A stretch of 64,000 nucleotides of DNA from Hymenobacter fodinae (GTDB taxonomy: Bacteria > Bacteroidota > Bacteroidia > Cytophagales > Hymenobacteraceae). This document shows positions 34,098-43,414 of the stretch, one piece after another (the stretch's first letter is position 1; each line of letters opens with the position of its first letter). Below the pieces are notes generated by a model. It saw only the letters and a program-made list of their open reading frames with translations, did no database searches and was not told the origin of the DNA. The position numbers were made by a program, and so were the translations under genes. The stretch is taken from assembly GCF_004745825.1 (NCBI RefSeq), contig NZ_SRLA01000001.1:434001-498000 (forward strand), in the 5' to 3' direction.

Positions 34098-34751
34098 CTA
34101 CGTTTGTAAATGAGCAGCTGGCCTGGCAGGCCGAGAAATTTGGCCAGCTAGCCAGTAGGCCAATAAGGTGAGTGGTACGGCAGCTAGCACATCATACGTG
34201 TAATGAGCGTGCTGTACCAGCACTAAGCAGCCGATAAGGAGAGTAGCCACAGCCAGCGCCCCCCGCCGCCAGCCCGGTGGTACGGCTAAGGTAAGTAGCA
34301 GCAGTGTGGCCGTGTGGCCCGAGAAGAATAAGTCTTTGGTAATGGGCTCAGGCGCGGCGTAGAAAAAACGCTCTACCAATGGGTCGCGCAGTATTAGGAG
34401 GCCCGTGGGGGGCTCTAGTGGCAGCAGAAATAGGGTGCAGCACCGCAGCAGGTGCAGCAGCCAGTACGCCCACAAAGTCCGCAGCAGCCGCAGTGGCCTA
34501 GGCACCAGCGTAACCACGCCTAGGCCTATTCCGAGATAAATCACCACAAAGGCGGGGACCGATACATTGTGGGCCGGTAGCCAAGCCAGGAGTGGATCGG
34601 GGAGGAGCCGGCCGGGCCGGGCCTGTACAAAGGCAAAAAAGCGGGGCAGCAAGGCCGCCAGCGTAAGTAACAGGCCTAGCACTGCAACCAGCCGCCCGCG
34701 AAAGGCGGACTTAGCCCAGGCTTCGCGCCACGTAAAAGAAGGTGAGTTCAT
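34098..34751 (-). CDS. PAP2-like / sphingomyelin synthase-like membrane protein
   Basis: A 217-residue integral membrane protein with about six helices. The two catalytic-type motifs are LFFSGHTATL and HAHYTYDVLAAVP, which match the PAP2_C pattern of sphingomyelin/inositol-phosphorylceramide synthases (SGHT and HYTxDV). A lipid head-group transfer role, for instance in sphingolipid synthesis known in Bacteroidetes, is inferred. The start is the ATG at 34749-34751. Confidence 0.75.
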   Translation of the reverse strand: MNSPSFTWREAWAKSAFRGRLVAVLGLLLTLAALLPRFFAFVQARPGRLLPDPLLAWLPAHNVSVPAFVVIYLGIGLGVVTLVPRPLRLLRTLWAYWLLHLLRCCTLFLLPLEPPTGLLILRDPLVERFFYAAPEPITKDLFFSGHTATLLLLTLAVPPGWRRGALAVATLLIGCLVLVQHAHYTYDVLAAVPLTLLAYWLAGQISRPARPAAHLQT

Positions 34752-34940
34752 CAGAAAAACGGCGCCCCGATAACCCACAAGCCAAAGCGGGCCGGGCGCG
34801 GCTGCAAGTTGGCAAAGCGGCCATTAAATCAGGTGGCACTGGCCTAGGTGTTTTTTTAGCTGAAGCATTCCATTGAAGCGGGTTTGCGGCGTACCTTTTC
34901 GGCTACCTGTGTCCCGCATTGCTTAGCTTACCGTCCTCTG

Positions 34941-36251
34941 ATGAAGTTTCTTTCCGCCGCTCCTGTGGTAGCAGCTCTGCTGACTGCCGCCCCTGCTCTG
35001 GGTCAAAATACTGCTCTTAACGCCCGCATTGCCCAACTCGCCGCGCAGGAAGAAAGCAAAGTCATTGCGTGGCGGCGCGATTTTCATCAGCATCCCGAGC
35101 TCGGCAACGAGGAGAAACGCACGGCGGGCATTGTGGCCGCTCACTTGAAAAAGCTAGGCCTAGAAGTGCAGACTGGTGTGGGTCGTACGGGCGTGGTAGG
35201 CATCCTGCGGGGCGGTAAGCCCGGCCCCGTGGTAGCATTGCGCGCCGATATGGATGCCCTACCCGTCACGGAAGCCTCTGGGGTGCCCTTTGCTTCCACC
35301 GTCAAGACCACCTACTTGGGCCAGCCGGTGGGCGTAATGCACGCCTGTGGCCACGATGCTCACACCGCCATGCTCATGGGAGCCGCTGAGGTGCTGAGCC
35401 AGGTAAAGAACGATCTGCCCGGCACCGTGAAGTTCATCTTCCAGCCCGCTGAGGAAGGCTCCTTGCCTGGCGTGGAGGGCGGCGCCAAGCTGATGATCAA
35501 GGAAGGCGTGCTTGAAAACCCGAAAGTGCAAGCCGTGTTCGGCCTGCACATCAATGCCCAAACCGAGGTGGGCCAGCTCGCCTACCGGCCCGGTGGTGAA
35601 ATGGCCAGCTCCGACCGGTTTACCATCAAGGTACTCGGCAAAGGTGCCCATGGGGCTCGGCCCTGGAGCAGCGTCGACCCCGTAGTTACGGCTGCGCAAA
35701 TCATTGTAGGCCTGCAAACTATCGTTAGCCGCCAAGTAAACCTCACCGACGATGCCGCCGTGGTAACGGTGGGCACTCTGAAGGCGGGTGTGCGCTACAA
35801 CGTCATTCCGGCCGATGTAGAGCTGAGTGGCACCATTCGCGCCTTCAACCCCGCCACGCAGGAGCAGATCTGGGCTGCCATTCGCCGCACGGCCACTAAT
35901 ATTGCCGAAAGTGCCGGTGCTACCGCCGAGGTCAATATTGAGTCGTACGTGCCCGTCACCTTCAACCACTTGGCTCTCACGGCGCGCATGGTGCCAACCC
36001 TGCAAGCCGTAGCCGGCGGCCCCGCCAACGTGAAGGAAGTGAAGCCCAACACCTGGGCCGAGGACTTCTCGCTGTATCAGGAAAAAGTGCCGGGCCTGTT
36101 CGTGTTTGTGGGCGGCATGCCTAAGGGCCAGGACCCCGCCACCGCCGCCGACCACCATACGGCCGGCTTCAAACTAGATGAGAGCGGCTTCACGCTGGGC
36201 GTTAAAACCCTGGCTACTCTAGCCACCGATTACCTGGAAATGAACAAATAA
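34941..36251 (+). CDS. M20 amidohydrolase, exported (copy 1)
   Basis: A 436-residue zinc amidohydrolase of the aminoacylase/IAA-amino acid hydrolase type. A signal peptide (about 1-20) is followed by the M20 catalytic part with metal ligands in HACGHDAHT, the catalytic PAEEGS, and the late TWAEDFSLYQEK (Glu/Asp), around an inserted dimerisation domain. The product should act in the periplasm. It is tandem to a close paralogue (36326-37639). The start chosen is the ATG at 34941, which gives the signal peptide. The substrate (N-acyl amino acid or peptide) is unknown. Confidence 0.9.
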   Translation: MKFLSAAPVVAALLTAAPALGQNTALNARIAQLAAQEESKVIAWRRDFHQHPELGNEEKRTAGIVAAHLKKLGLEVQTGVGRTGVVGILRGGKPGPVVALRADMDALPVTEASGVPFASTVKTTYLGQPVGVMHACGHDAHTAMLMGAAEVLSQVKNDLPGTVKFIFQPAEEGSLPGVEGGAKLMIKEGVLENPKVQAVFGLHINAQTEVGQLAYRPGGEMASSDRFTIKVLGKGAHGARPWSSVDPVVTAAQIIVGLQTIVSRQVNLTDDAAVVTVGTLKAGVRYNVIPADVELSGTIRAFNPATQEQIWAAIRRTATNIAESAGATAEVNIESYVPVTFNHLALTARMVPTLQAVAGGPANVKEVKPNTWAEDFSLYQEKVPGLFVFVGGMPKGQDPATAADHHTAGFKLDESGFTLGVKTLATLATDYLEMNK

Positions 36252-36325
36252 TGCGCTAGGCCAGTGGTTACCTGCCGCACGTTGCCCCTCCTTACTTTGT
36301 CTTCCTCCTTGTGTCTTCTTTGCTT

Positions 36326-37639
36326 ATGAGAATAACGCATTACGCCCTCCTAGCCCTCGTAGTAGGGGGCAGCATAACCCGCGCCACTGCCCAGAATAAA
36401 ACGCTGAACGACCGGATTGCCAAGCTCTCGGCTCAGCAAGAAACGCAGGTAGTGGCCTGGCGCCGCGACATTCACGAGCACCCGGAGTTGGGCAACCAGG
36501 AAACCCGCACGGCGGCGCTGGTAGCCGAGCAACTCAAAAAGCTAGGCCTAGAGGTACAAACTGGTGTGGCACGCACGGGTGTGGTAGCATTGCTGCGCGG
36601 CGGCAAGCCCGGTCCCGTAGTAGCCCTGCGCGCCGACATGGACGCCCTGCCCGTGACGGAAAGCGTGAATATTCCCTTCGCCTCTAAAGCGCGCACCACC
36701 TACAACGGGCAGGAAGTGGGCGTGATGCACGCCTGCGGCCACGACACCCACGTAGCCATGTTGCTAGGTGCGGCCGAGGTATTGAGCCAAGTGAAAAAGG
36801 ACCTGCCGGGCACCGTGAAGTTTATCTTCCAGCCCGCCGAGGAAGGCTCCTTGCCCGGCGTAGAAGGTGGCGCCAAGCTGATGGTGAAGGAAGGAGCCCT
36901 CGAAAACCCCAAGGTCGATGCCATCTTCGGCGTTCATATCAACGCGCAAACTGAGGTGGGCACCCTTAAATACCGGCCTGGTGGGGAAATGGCTTCTTCA
37001 GACGTGTTCAGCATCAAGGTGAAAGGCAAGTCGGCGCATGGCGCATATCCGTGGCTGGCCGTGGACCCAGTCGTAACCGCCGCCCAAATTATTATGGGCC
37101 TGCAAACTATCGTGAGTCGGCAGACGGAGCTAACCCAGGATGCGGCGGTGCTGACAGTGGGCATGGTGCACGGTGGGGTGCGCAACAACATCATTCCGGA
37201 GCAAGTGGAGCTGACGGGTACCATCCGGACCCTGGACAAAGACATGCAGCAGAAGATATGGGCTGCCATCCGCCGCACAGCTACCAATATTGCGGAAAGC
37301 GCCGGCGCCACGGCTGAGGTGGAAATTACCAACTACGCCCCTGTCACCTTCAACGACTTGCGCCTAACGGAGCAAATGGCACCCAGCTTGCGCCGCACGG
37401 CCGGCCCCGACAAAGTAGTGGTGCAGAAAGCCGTGACCGGTGCCGAGGACTTCGCTTTCTTTCAGGAGAAGGTACCCGGCTTGTTCGTGTTTGTGGGTGG
37501 CATGCCCAAGGGCAAGAACCCCGCTGAAACGGCCCCGCACCATACTGCTGGCTTCTTCATTGATGAGAGTGGCCTCACCCTAGGCGTGAAAACCCTGGCC
37601 ACCCTCGCCGCCGACTATTTAACTGCTGGTAAAAAGTAA
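36326..37639 (+). CDS. M20 amidohydrolase, exported (copy 2)
   Basis: A 437-residue paralogue of the preceding gene; residues such as HACGHDTHV, PAEEGS and GAEDFAFFQEK keep the zinc site, and the signal peptide is about 1-21. The two proteins look mostly identical in the catalytic segments but differ around the dimerisation lid (RPWSSVDP versus YPWLAVDP), consistent with a duplication and slightly different substrates. A TTG/GTG start exists upstream; I chose the ATG at 36326. The genes are about 75 bp apart on the same strand and may be cotranscribed. Confidence 0.9.
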   Translation: MRITHYALLALVVGGSITRATAQNKTLNDRIAKLSAQQETQVVAWRRDIHEHPELGNQETRTAALVAEQLKKLGLEVQTGVARTGVVALLRGGKPGPVVALRADMDALPVTESVNIPFASKARTTYNGQEVGVMHACGHDTHVAMLLGAAEVLSQVKKDLPGTVKFIFQPAEEGSLPGVEGGAKLMVKEGALENPKVDAIFGVHINAQTEVGTLKYRPGGEMASSDVFSIKVKGKSAHGAYPWLAVDPVVTAAQIIMGLQTIVSRQTELTQDAAVLTVGMVHGGVRNNIIPEQVELTGTIRTLDKDMQQKIWAAIRRTATNIAESAGATAEVEITNYAPVTFNDLRLTEQMAPSLRRTAGPDKVVVQKAVTGAEDFAFFQEKVPGLFVFVGGMPKGKNPAETAPHHTAGFFIDESGLTLGVKTLATLAADYLTAGKK

Positions 37640-37803
37640 GTAGCTCAGCTTCTGTGCTATCGATGCCGAGAAGCAACCGCTAGGTAAGCGTTACGTCTGA
37701 TAGCGCATTGTTAGGCCGCCTGCCCGTGCTTTCCGTCCTGTTCCCCACCCCCAATTGCGCCGCTCTGCATCTGCGCAAGCCAATAAATCTGCTTAAGTCC
37801 GTA

Positions 37804-38673
37804 ATGAATATTGCCCTTGTTACCTGTGAGAGTCTCGCCCAATACGCTGCCCCCAACGTGGAAGACGAGGACAGCTTACTTACCCGGTACCTGCGCGAGC
37901 AGGGCCACATCGTAGAGCCACGCGTCTGGACCAATCCGTCTGTTGAATGGCAGCGTTACGACGTGGTGGTGGTGAAGTCGCCTTGGGACTACTTCGACCG
38001 GGTGGAAGAGTTTTACCAGTGGCTTGACCGCATGGAAGCGCTAGGTGTGCGCATGCTTAACCCGGTGGCTACCGTGCGCTGGAATGCCAATAAGCGTTAT
38101 CTCCTGGAAATGCAGGAAGCGGGCGTGAGCATTGTGCCCACGCACTGGTTGAACCGCGGTAGCGAAGTCAATATCGACGAGCTGTTCTCTATTCTCGGCA
38201 GCGACGAGCTAGTAGTAAAGCCAGCCGTTAGCGGCGGCGCCAAAAACACGTTCACGCTCACCAGGCAAGAGTCGGCGGTGCGGCAGCCCCAGTTGGCTCA
38301 ACTGCTGCAGCACGAAGATTTCCTGGTGCAGCCCTTCCAACCCGAAATTCAGCAGGAAGGCGAATGGTCGCTCATCTACCTGGGCGGCGAGTATAGCCAC
38401 TGCGTGCTGAAAACCCCAAAATCTGGCGACTTCCGGGTGCAGCATTACCTAGGCGGCGGCATTGAGCCCCGCGAGGCCCCCTCCCACTTACGCCAAGCCG
38501 CCGACGCCATTGTGGCCCGCTACGCCGCCGACTGTCTTTACGCCCGCGTAGATGGGGTAGATGCCAACGGTGAGCTGCTGCTGATGGAGTTGGAGCTCAT
38601 TGAGCCCTTCCTCTACCTAGCTTCTGCCGAAGGCTCCCTGGCCCGCTACGAGGCAGGCCTAGCGGTGAAGTAG
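37804..38673 (+). CDS. ATP-grasp family protein
   Basis: A 289-residue protein with an ATP-grasp fold: an N-terminal lobe (NIALVTCESLAQYAAPNVEDED), the basic/acidic central segment ELVVKPAVSGGAKNT that binds nucleotide, and acidic metal-binding residues in MELELIEPFLY. It resembles the RimK/ glutathione synthetase-like superfamily that ligates a carboxyl to an amine or thiol, but no closer subfamily is identified. The ATG at 37804 gives the conserved start; the longer frame is a shadow. The substrate is unknown. Confidence 0.75.
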   Translation: MNIALVTCESLAQYAAPNVEDEDSLLTRYLREQGHIVEPRVWTNPSVEWQRYDVVVVKSPWDYFDRVEEFYQWLDRMEALGVRMLNPVATVRWNANKRYLLEMQEAGVSIVPTHWLNRGSEVNIDELFSILGSDELVVKPAVSGGAKNTFTLTRQESAVRQPQLAQLLQHEDFLVQPFQPEIQQEGEWSLIYLGGEYSHCVLKTPKSGDFRVQHYLGGGIEPREAPSHLRQAADAIVARYAADCLYARVDGVDANGELLLMELELIEPFLYLASAEGSLARYEAGLAVK

Positions 38674-38693
38674 AGAGTTTGTGAATTTGTGAG

Positions 38694-38741
38694 GTGGCCT
38701 AGCGTCATAGTGAAAGGTCCTTCGCAATGACGCTAGGCCAC
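38694..38741. terminator. Bidirectional terminator with CTAGGCC motifs at its base
   Basis: 15-bp perfect arms (38694-38708 and 38727-38741) built on GTGGCCTAGCGTCAT and its complement, between the convergent ATP-grasp and SDR genes. The arms consist mostly of the overrepresented 7-mer. Confidence 0.7.
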
Positions 38742-38762
38742 TTCTAGTGACCCAATTCAATA

Positions 38763-38798
38763 GCCCTTACGTCTATACAGGACGTAAGGGCTTTTCTT
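38763..38798 (+). terminator. Intrinsic terminator
   Basis: 11-bp perfect arms (38763-38773 and 38781-38791) with a 7-base loop followed by TTTTCTT. Confidence 0.8.
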
Positions 38799-38904
38799 GT
38801 TTTCAATGCCTCTGACTGCGCTAAACAAGAAGCAACTGCGCTGTCCTGCGGGTGCGTTGTGCATCCTTATAATACGCTAGGCCACTCAAACACTCAGTTA
38901 CTGC

Positions 38905-39696
38905 TTAGAAACCATTCACTGAGAATCCACCATCTACGCTGATGGTTTGGCCTGTGATGTAAGCTGCAGCGGGTAGGCAGAGGAAGGCTACGGCAGCGGC
39001 TACCTCCTCTGGCTCACCCACTCGGCCCAATGGGGTGCGGTCTACTACCTGTTTCAGGTAGGCCTCATTCTGCAGCACTGCGCTGGCCAGCGGAGTTTTG
39101 ATGTACCATGGAGCCACGCAGTTCACCCGAATACCCGCCGAGGCCCACTCGGCCGCCAAGTTGCGCGTGAGTTGCACCAAGGCTGCCTTGGTCATGCCAT
39201 AGATAGAGCCCGTGCGGACGTGCACCAGTCCCGCCACCGACGAGATATTCACGATGCTGCTATGGCCTGCCGCCTGTAACAACGGGTGAGCCGCCCGGCT
39301 TAACTCCCAAGCTGAGTCGAGGTTAGTGGCCAGCAAATGGCGGTACTCCTCCGAAGTGTATTCTGTAGTAGGCTTGCGGATGTTGGTACCCACGTTGTTG
39401 ACCAGAATGTGTAACTGTGGCCAGCGGCCGGCCACTTCCTGCACCAGCGCCTGCCGGTCGGTGGGTTGACTGAGGTCGGCGGCAAAGGCGTGCGCATCAA
39501 AGCCTTTCTGCTGCCATTCCGCCACCTGAACATTGAGTGGATCAGCTTGGCGAGCCACGGCAAGTACGGTAGCGCCAAGCGCCAGCAACTCAGCGGCTAC
39601 GGCGGCCCCAATGCCTTTGGAGGCGCCAGTAACTACAGCAACTTGCCCTTGCAGAGACCAGCGCGATGAAAATGAGGGAGAGGTAACGCGTTCCAT
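38905..39696 (-). CDS. Tropinone reductase-like SDR oxidoreductase
   Basis: A 263-residue classical [11 protein letters not shown] (NADP loop), [14 protein letters not shown] (the substrate-loop form typical of tropinone reductase-like proteins), ISSVAG with the catalytic Ser, YGMTKAAL with Tyr and Lys, and the C-terminal GQTISVDGG. Bacterial members are usually uncharacterised; the tropinone name reflects homology only. The gene has no obvious partner; it is convergent with the ATP-grasp gene and divergent from the M4 peptidase gene. Confidence 0.9.
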   Translation of the reverse strand: MERVTSPSFSSRWSLQGQVAVVTGASKGIGAAVAAELLALGATVLAVARQADPLNVQVAEWQQKGFDAHAFAADLSQPTDRQALVQEVAGRWPQLHILVNNVGTNIRKPTTEYTSEEYRHLLATNLDSAWELSRAAHPLLQAAGHSSIVNISSVAGLVHVRTGSIYGMTKAALVQLTRNLAAEWASAGIRVNCVAPWYIKTPLASAVLQNEAYLKQVVDRTPLGRVGEPEEVAAAVAFLCLPAAAYITGQTISVDGGFSVNGF

Positions 39697-40000
39697 GGGC
39701 GTGGCTTCTTAGAAATGTATAGGAGTATGGTAGGGGCATGGCCATAGCTGTACGGCTACCCGAGGGGTACGGCAAAGTAAGTGGCTCCAACCCAGAAGTA
39801 TTGCATTTTGCCATACCGGTTAGGATAATGAGTATTAATTGACATATTTTTATTTATACGGCTATTTTTTAGGTGGTATTTATAAAATATTGATGTTTAT
39901 ATTAAAAAATAATTAATTTGGAGGCCTTTTATTTCTGTTTCGCTTTATGCCGGCAGGAATAGGAGCCTATCCTTCCCCTCTTTTCCACAACCTCCTTTTT
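39697..40000. other. AT-rich divergent promoter region upstream of the M4 peptidase gene
   Basis: About 300 bp. The stretch 39830-39950 is nearly free of G and C and has only short fragmented frames; it holds the plus-strand promoter candidate at 39917-39947. No hairpin of note. Confidence 0.65.
39917..39947 (+). promoter_or_regulatory. Candidate promoter of the M4 peptidase gene
   Basis: TTTG (39917-39920), exactly 19 bases, TCGCTTTA (39940-39947); the -33 box is exact and the -7 box matches at four of six positions. It lies 54 bp before the ATG at 40001. Confidence 0.5.
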
Positions 40001-42481
40001 ATGGTAAACAAATACCCTGCGGCAGCATTGCTGTTGCTCGGCGGCCTGGCTGTTTCTAGTGCACACGCCCAGGATCAATCCCGCGTACAGAGCAAAGAGC
40101 TCAACGACAACGGCACCCCCTTCTTAGTAGAGTTTAAAGCGCAAACGGGGGCCTACAAGCTTAGCCAGGCCGACCAAGTGCTAAAAGAGCACCTGCAGCT
40201 CACTTCTGAAGACCAGATGCTGCGCGCCAAAACCGACATTGATGAGTTGGGCTTCGTGCATGAGAAGTACAATCAGTACTACAAAGGCATTAAGGTAGAG
40301 CAAGCCTCGTACACGGTGCACGCCCGCCAGAACGATGTAGCCAGCATCAGTGGCCAATTTGAGCGGATTAAGGGCCTCAATGTTACTCCTTCGCTGAATG
40401 CCCAAGCTGCACTGCAGCGGGCTATGGCCTTTGTGGGTGCGCAGAAGTACATGTGGCAGGACGCCCGCGAGGAAGCCGGCCTGAAGATCCTCGAGAACAA
40501 CGAAAACGCCACTTACCTGCCCAAAGGCGAACTGGTGATTGTGCGCAACTCCCGCACCGCCGACGAGTCGCTGGCGGGCAAGCCTACCTTGGCCTGGAAG
40601 TTCAACATCTATGCGCAGCAGCCTGTAAGCCGCGCCTATATTTATGTTGATGCACATTCCGGTGAGGTGGTGCTGCAAGACAACATTATCAAGCATGCAG
40701 CGGCTACGGCCACGTTTGCCACTGCCTACAGCGGTACACGGTCCTTAGCCAACAGTACTACCACGGGTGGCTACTACCTGCGGGAGGCTACCCGCGGCCT
40801 AGGCATCGAAACTTACAACGCTAAGAAAGGCAGCAGCTATACCGCCGCTACCGACTTCGTTGATACCGACAACAACTGGACGGCCACTGAGTACAACAAC
40901 GCCAACTTCGACAACGTGGCTGGTGATGCGCACTTTGGGGCCCAGGCTACCTACGACTATTGGAAAGCCACCCACAACCGCAACTCCTTTGACAATGCGG
41001 GCGCCAAAATCAAGAGCTACGTGCACTTCGACGACACGCCCGGCGACGGCGTCGGCTTTGAAAATGCGTATTGGAACGGTTCGGTAATGACTTACGGCGA
41101 CGGTGCCACTACTTTCAAGCCCCTGGCGGCTCTGGATGTGTGCGGCCACGAAATAGGCCACGCCGTGTGCGAAAAAACCGCTAATCTGGCCTACCAGAAC
41201 GAGTCGGGCGCCATGAACGAAGGCTTCTCCGATATCTGGGGTGCTTGCGTAGAGGCCTACACCGTGGGGATTTATGGCCTAACCGGCAAATCTACTTGGC
41301 TTATCGGCGAGGAAATCAAGAAGAGCGGAGGTGCACTGCGCTCCATGAGCAGCCCCAACACTTATGGCCAACCCGATACCTATAAGGGTACCTACTGGAA
41401 AGCCACTACTACCTCGCCAACCTCCTCCAATGACTACGGTGGAGTGCACACCAACTCGGGCGTGCTGAATTTCTGGTTCTACTTGCTGACCCAGGGTGGC
41501 TCGGGCACCAACGACATCGGCAGCGCATACTCGGTAACGGGCATCGGACTAGATGCCGCCGCTAAAATTGCCTACCGCACTGAAAGCGTGTACCTCACCG
41601 CTTCCTCTACGTTTGCCAACGCCCGCACCGCGGCCATTTCGGCTGCTACTGACCTGTACGGTGCCGGCTCAACACAAGTAACTGCCGTGACTAACGCTTG
41701 GTATGCAGTAGGTGTGGGCGCTGCCGCTGGCAGCACTACTCCGCCACCTACCACAGTGGCCTACTGCACCTCCAAAGGCACCAGTGTGGCCTACGAGTGG
41801 ATCGACTACGTGAAGCTGGGCACTATGGCCCGTACTTCGGGTGCTGATGGTGGCTACTACAACGGCACGGCCTCGTCTACTTCGGTAGCAGCGGGTTCTT
41901 CTCAGACCATCAGCTTCTCGGCTGGCTTCGCCTCTACGGCCTACACTGAGTACTGGAAAGTGTACATCGACTACAACCAAGATGGCGACTTTACCGACTC
42001 TGGCGAATTAGTGGTATCAGGTTCTTCTTCTAGCAGCGGCACGCTCACCAGCACCTTCACGGTACCCACCACGGCCAAGAGCGGCGCTACCCGGATGCGT
42101 GTAATTGTGAGTGATGCATCGGCTACAACTAGCTGCGGTAGCTACAGCTACGGCGAAACCGAGGACTATACCCTCAACATCAGCGGTGGCACGTTGGCCC
42201 CGGAGGGCCTGCCTTCGCTGGCGGGCGGCACTACACTTGGCGCCGAAGTGGCTAAGCAACTGGAAGTGTACCCCAACCCGGCTGCTGACGTGCTCAACAT
42301 TGCCCTGCCCAACGGCGCCGAAGTGAAGTCGGTAACCATCACGGATCTGCGCGGCGCTAAAGCTGCTGGTGCCCGTTTCGAGAATGGCCAGCTCAATGTT
42401 TCTACGCTAGCCAAGGGTCTGTACCTGCTCACCGTGAGCGACGGACAGAAAACATTCCGTCAGCGCTTCATGAAGCAATAA
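40001..42481 (+). CDS. Secreted M4 (thermolysin-like) metallopeptidase with GEVED domain and T9SS tail
   Basis: An 826-residue secreted zinc protease. Order: signal peptide (about 1-23), FTP-type propeptide (about 25-230), M4 catalytic domain with HEIGH (zinc His383 and His387, Glu384 catalytic) and third ligand Glu407 in NEGFSDIW, a GEVED-type domain (about 590-715, YKVYIDYNQDGDF and GETEDYTLNIS), and a type IX sorting domain (about 745-826, LEVYPNPAADVLNIALP). It is a cell-surface or secreted nutrient protease. A clean terminator at 42502 shows a monocistronic unit. Confidence 0.93.
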   Translation: MVNKYPAAALLLLGGLAVSSAHAQDQSRVQSKELNDNGTPFLVEFKAQTGAYKLSQADQVLKEHLQLTSEDQMLRAKTDIDELGFVHEKYNQYYKGIKVEQASYTVHARQNDVASISGQFERIKGLNVTPSLNAQAALQRAMAFVGAQKYMWQDAREEAGLKILENNENATYLPKGELVIVRNSRTADESLAGKPTLAWKFNIYAQQPVSRAYIYVDAHSGEVVLQDNIIKHAAATATFATAYSGTRSLANSTTTGGYYLREATRGLGIETYNAKKGSSYTAATDFVDTDNNWTATEYNNANFDNVAGDAHFGAQATYDYWKATHNRNSFDNAGAKIKSYVHFDDTPGDGVGFENAYWNGSVMTYGDGATTFKPLAALDVCGHEIGHAVCEKTANLAYQNESGAMNEGFSDIWGACVEAYTVGIYGLTGKSTWLIGEEIKKSGGALRSMSSPNTYGQPDTYKGTYWKATTTSPTSSNDYGGVHTNSGVLNFWFYLLTQGGSGTNDIGSAYSVTGIGLDAAAKIAYRTESVYLTASSTFANARTAAISAATDLYGAGSTQVTAVTNAWYAVGVGAAAGSTTPPPTTVAYCTSKGTSVAYEWIDYVKLGTMARTSGADGGYYNGTASSTSVAAGSSQTISFSAGFASTAYTEYWKVYIDYNQDGDFTDSGELVVSGSSSSSGTLTSTFTVPTTAKSGATRMRVIVSDASATTSCGSYSYGETEDYTLNISGGTLAPEGLPSLAGGTTLGAEVAKQLEVYPNPAADVLNIALPNGAEVKSVTITDLRGAKAAGARFENGQLNVSTLAKGLYLLTVSDGQKTFRQRFMKQ

Positions 42482-42501
42482 ACACAGCGTTTTCACCCAG
42501 C

Positions 42502-42535
42502 AAAAAGGGCCCACTTTACGGTGGGCCCTTTTTTT
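42502..42535 (+). terminator. Intrinsic terminator
   Basis: 10-bp GC-rich stem (42505-42514 and 42521-42530) with a 6-base loop, followed by a T7-T8 run, 21 bp after the M4 stop codon. Confidence 0.9.
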
Positions 42536-42578
42536 GTGTGGTTAGCTGTGGCGGCGGAGGCAGCGTGCTGCTACTGAC

Positions 42579-43337
42579 CTAGCGGCGCCAAGGAGCGTAT
42601 TCAAACTTGATTTCGGCCAGCCCGTAGCCGTCGTTGCGGTTTTTGTCGGAAATGGCCCGGCCCGAGATGGGGCTTACATCGTCGAGTTGGTCGGTAGCGG
42701 TGAAGTAGTAGGTGCCTTCAATGGAGGCGTTGAGCTGACGAGTGAGTCGGAGCGTAACGCCCACGCCTACCGGCGCAACCACCGTCAGGGCCGGGTAATC
42801 AAGGCGCTCGGGGCCCAGGAAGGTTGTGCCGTTAGACGGGCGCTCGGTACCCAGGTACGCATCGGGGTTGTAAAGCAGGAAGCCGCCGCCAGCTTTCAGG
42901 TAGGGCTTTACCAGGGCGGCGGGGCTGCGAGGATCGGCGTAGGCGGCTTCGTCGTGGAAGGGCTCCCAGCGCAGAAATACCACTCCCGAGCCGTTCCGCC
43001 CCCTGAAAGCTAGGTTGCGCTCCGGAATATGATCTTTGGCTCCTATCTGAAAGTACGTGGCCTCGCCACCCACCAGCCAGTGCGGCCGAAACTTATACAA
43101 CAGACCTGCGCTAACACTAGGCCCCACAAACTGGTCGCCGAGGCTGCCGGTTATGTCGCCATTGTAAAAGCCGGCGCCTAGGCCTAGCGTAAGGCGCACC
43201 GGGCCACGGTAGTAAGGGCGGGCATTGCCATCGTAGTGCCGACGGCGGCGCTCGGGGCCGCCATTCTGCGCGGCTGCCTGCTCAATGGTGACTACAGACA
43301 GCAGCAATAGGGTGGGAAGCAGAGGTCGAAGGTTCAC
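42579..43337 (-). CDS. Outer-membrane beta-barrel protein
   Basis: A 252-residue protein with a signal peptide (about 1-23) and alternating hydrophobic/polar strands (VRLTLGLGAGFYNG, LVGGEATYFQIG, VVAPVGVGVTLRLTRQLNASIEGTYYF) that end in a terminal aromatic-rich strand (EIKFEYAPW). It looks like an 8-stranded barrel of the OmpA-like/OmpW-like type. The start codon is GTG (complement of 43335-43337). No function can be given. Its TAG stop lies next to a CTAG. Confidence 0.75.
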   Translation of the reverse strand: MNLRPLLPTLLLLSVVTIEQAAAQNGGPERRRRHYDGNARPYYRGPVRLTLGLGAGFYNGDITGSLGDQFVGPSVSAGLLYKFRPHWLVGGEATYFQIGAKDHIPERNLAFRGRNGSGVVFLRWEPFHDEAAYADPRSPAALVKPYLKAGGGFLLYNPDAYLGTERPSNGTTFLGPERLDYPALTVVAPVGVGVTLRLTRQLNASIEGTYYFTATDQLDDVSPISGRAISDKNRNDGYGLAEIKFEYAPWRR

Positions 43338-43414
43338 GCGGAGGGAGGTTGGTGAGAGGCTACGGCATACGCTACCACGGCGCCGACTGTTGTATAACGC
43401 GGCTCTTCCCCGAT

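Noticed and set aside
41572..41980. Minus-strand frames antisense to the M4 peptidase
   Set aside because: Low-complexity Thr/Ser-rich coding strand generates antisense open frames; no independent support.
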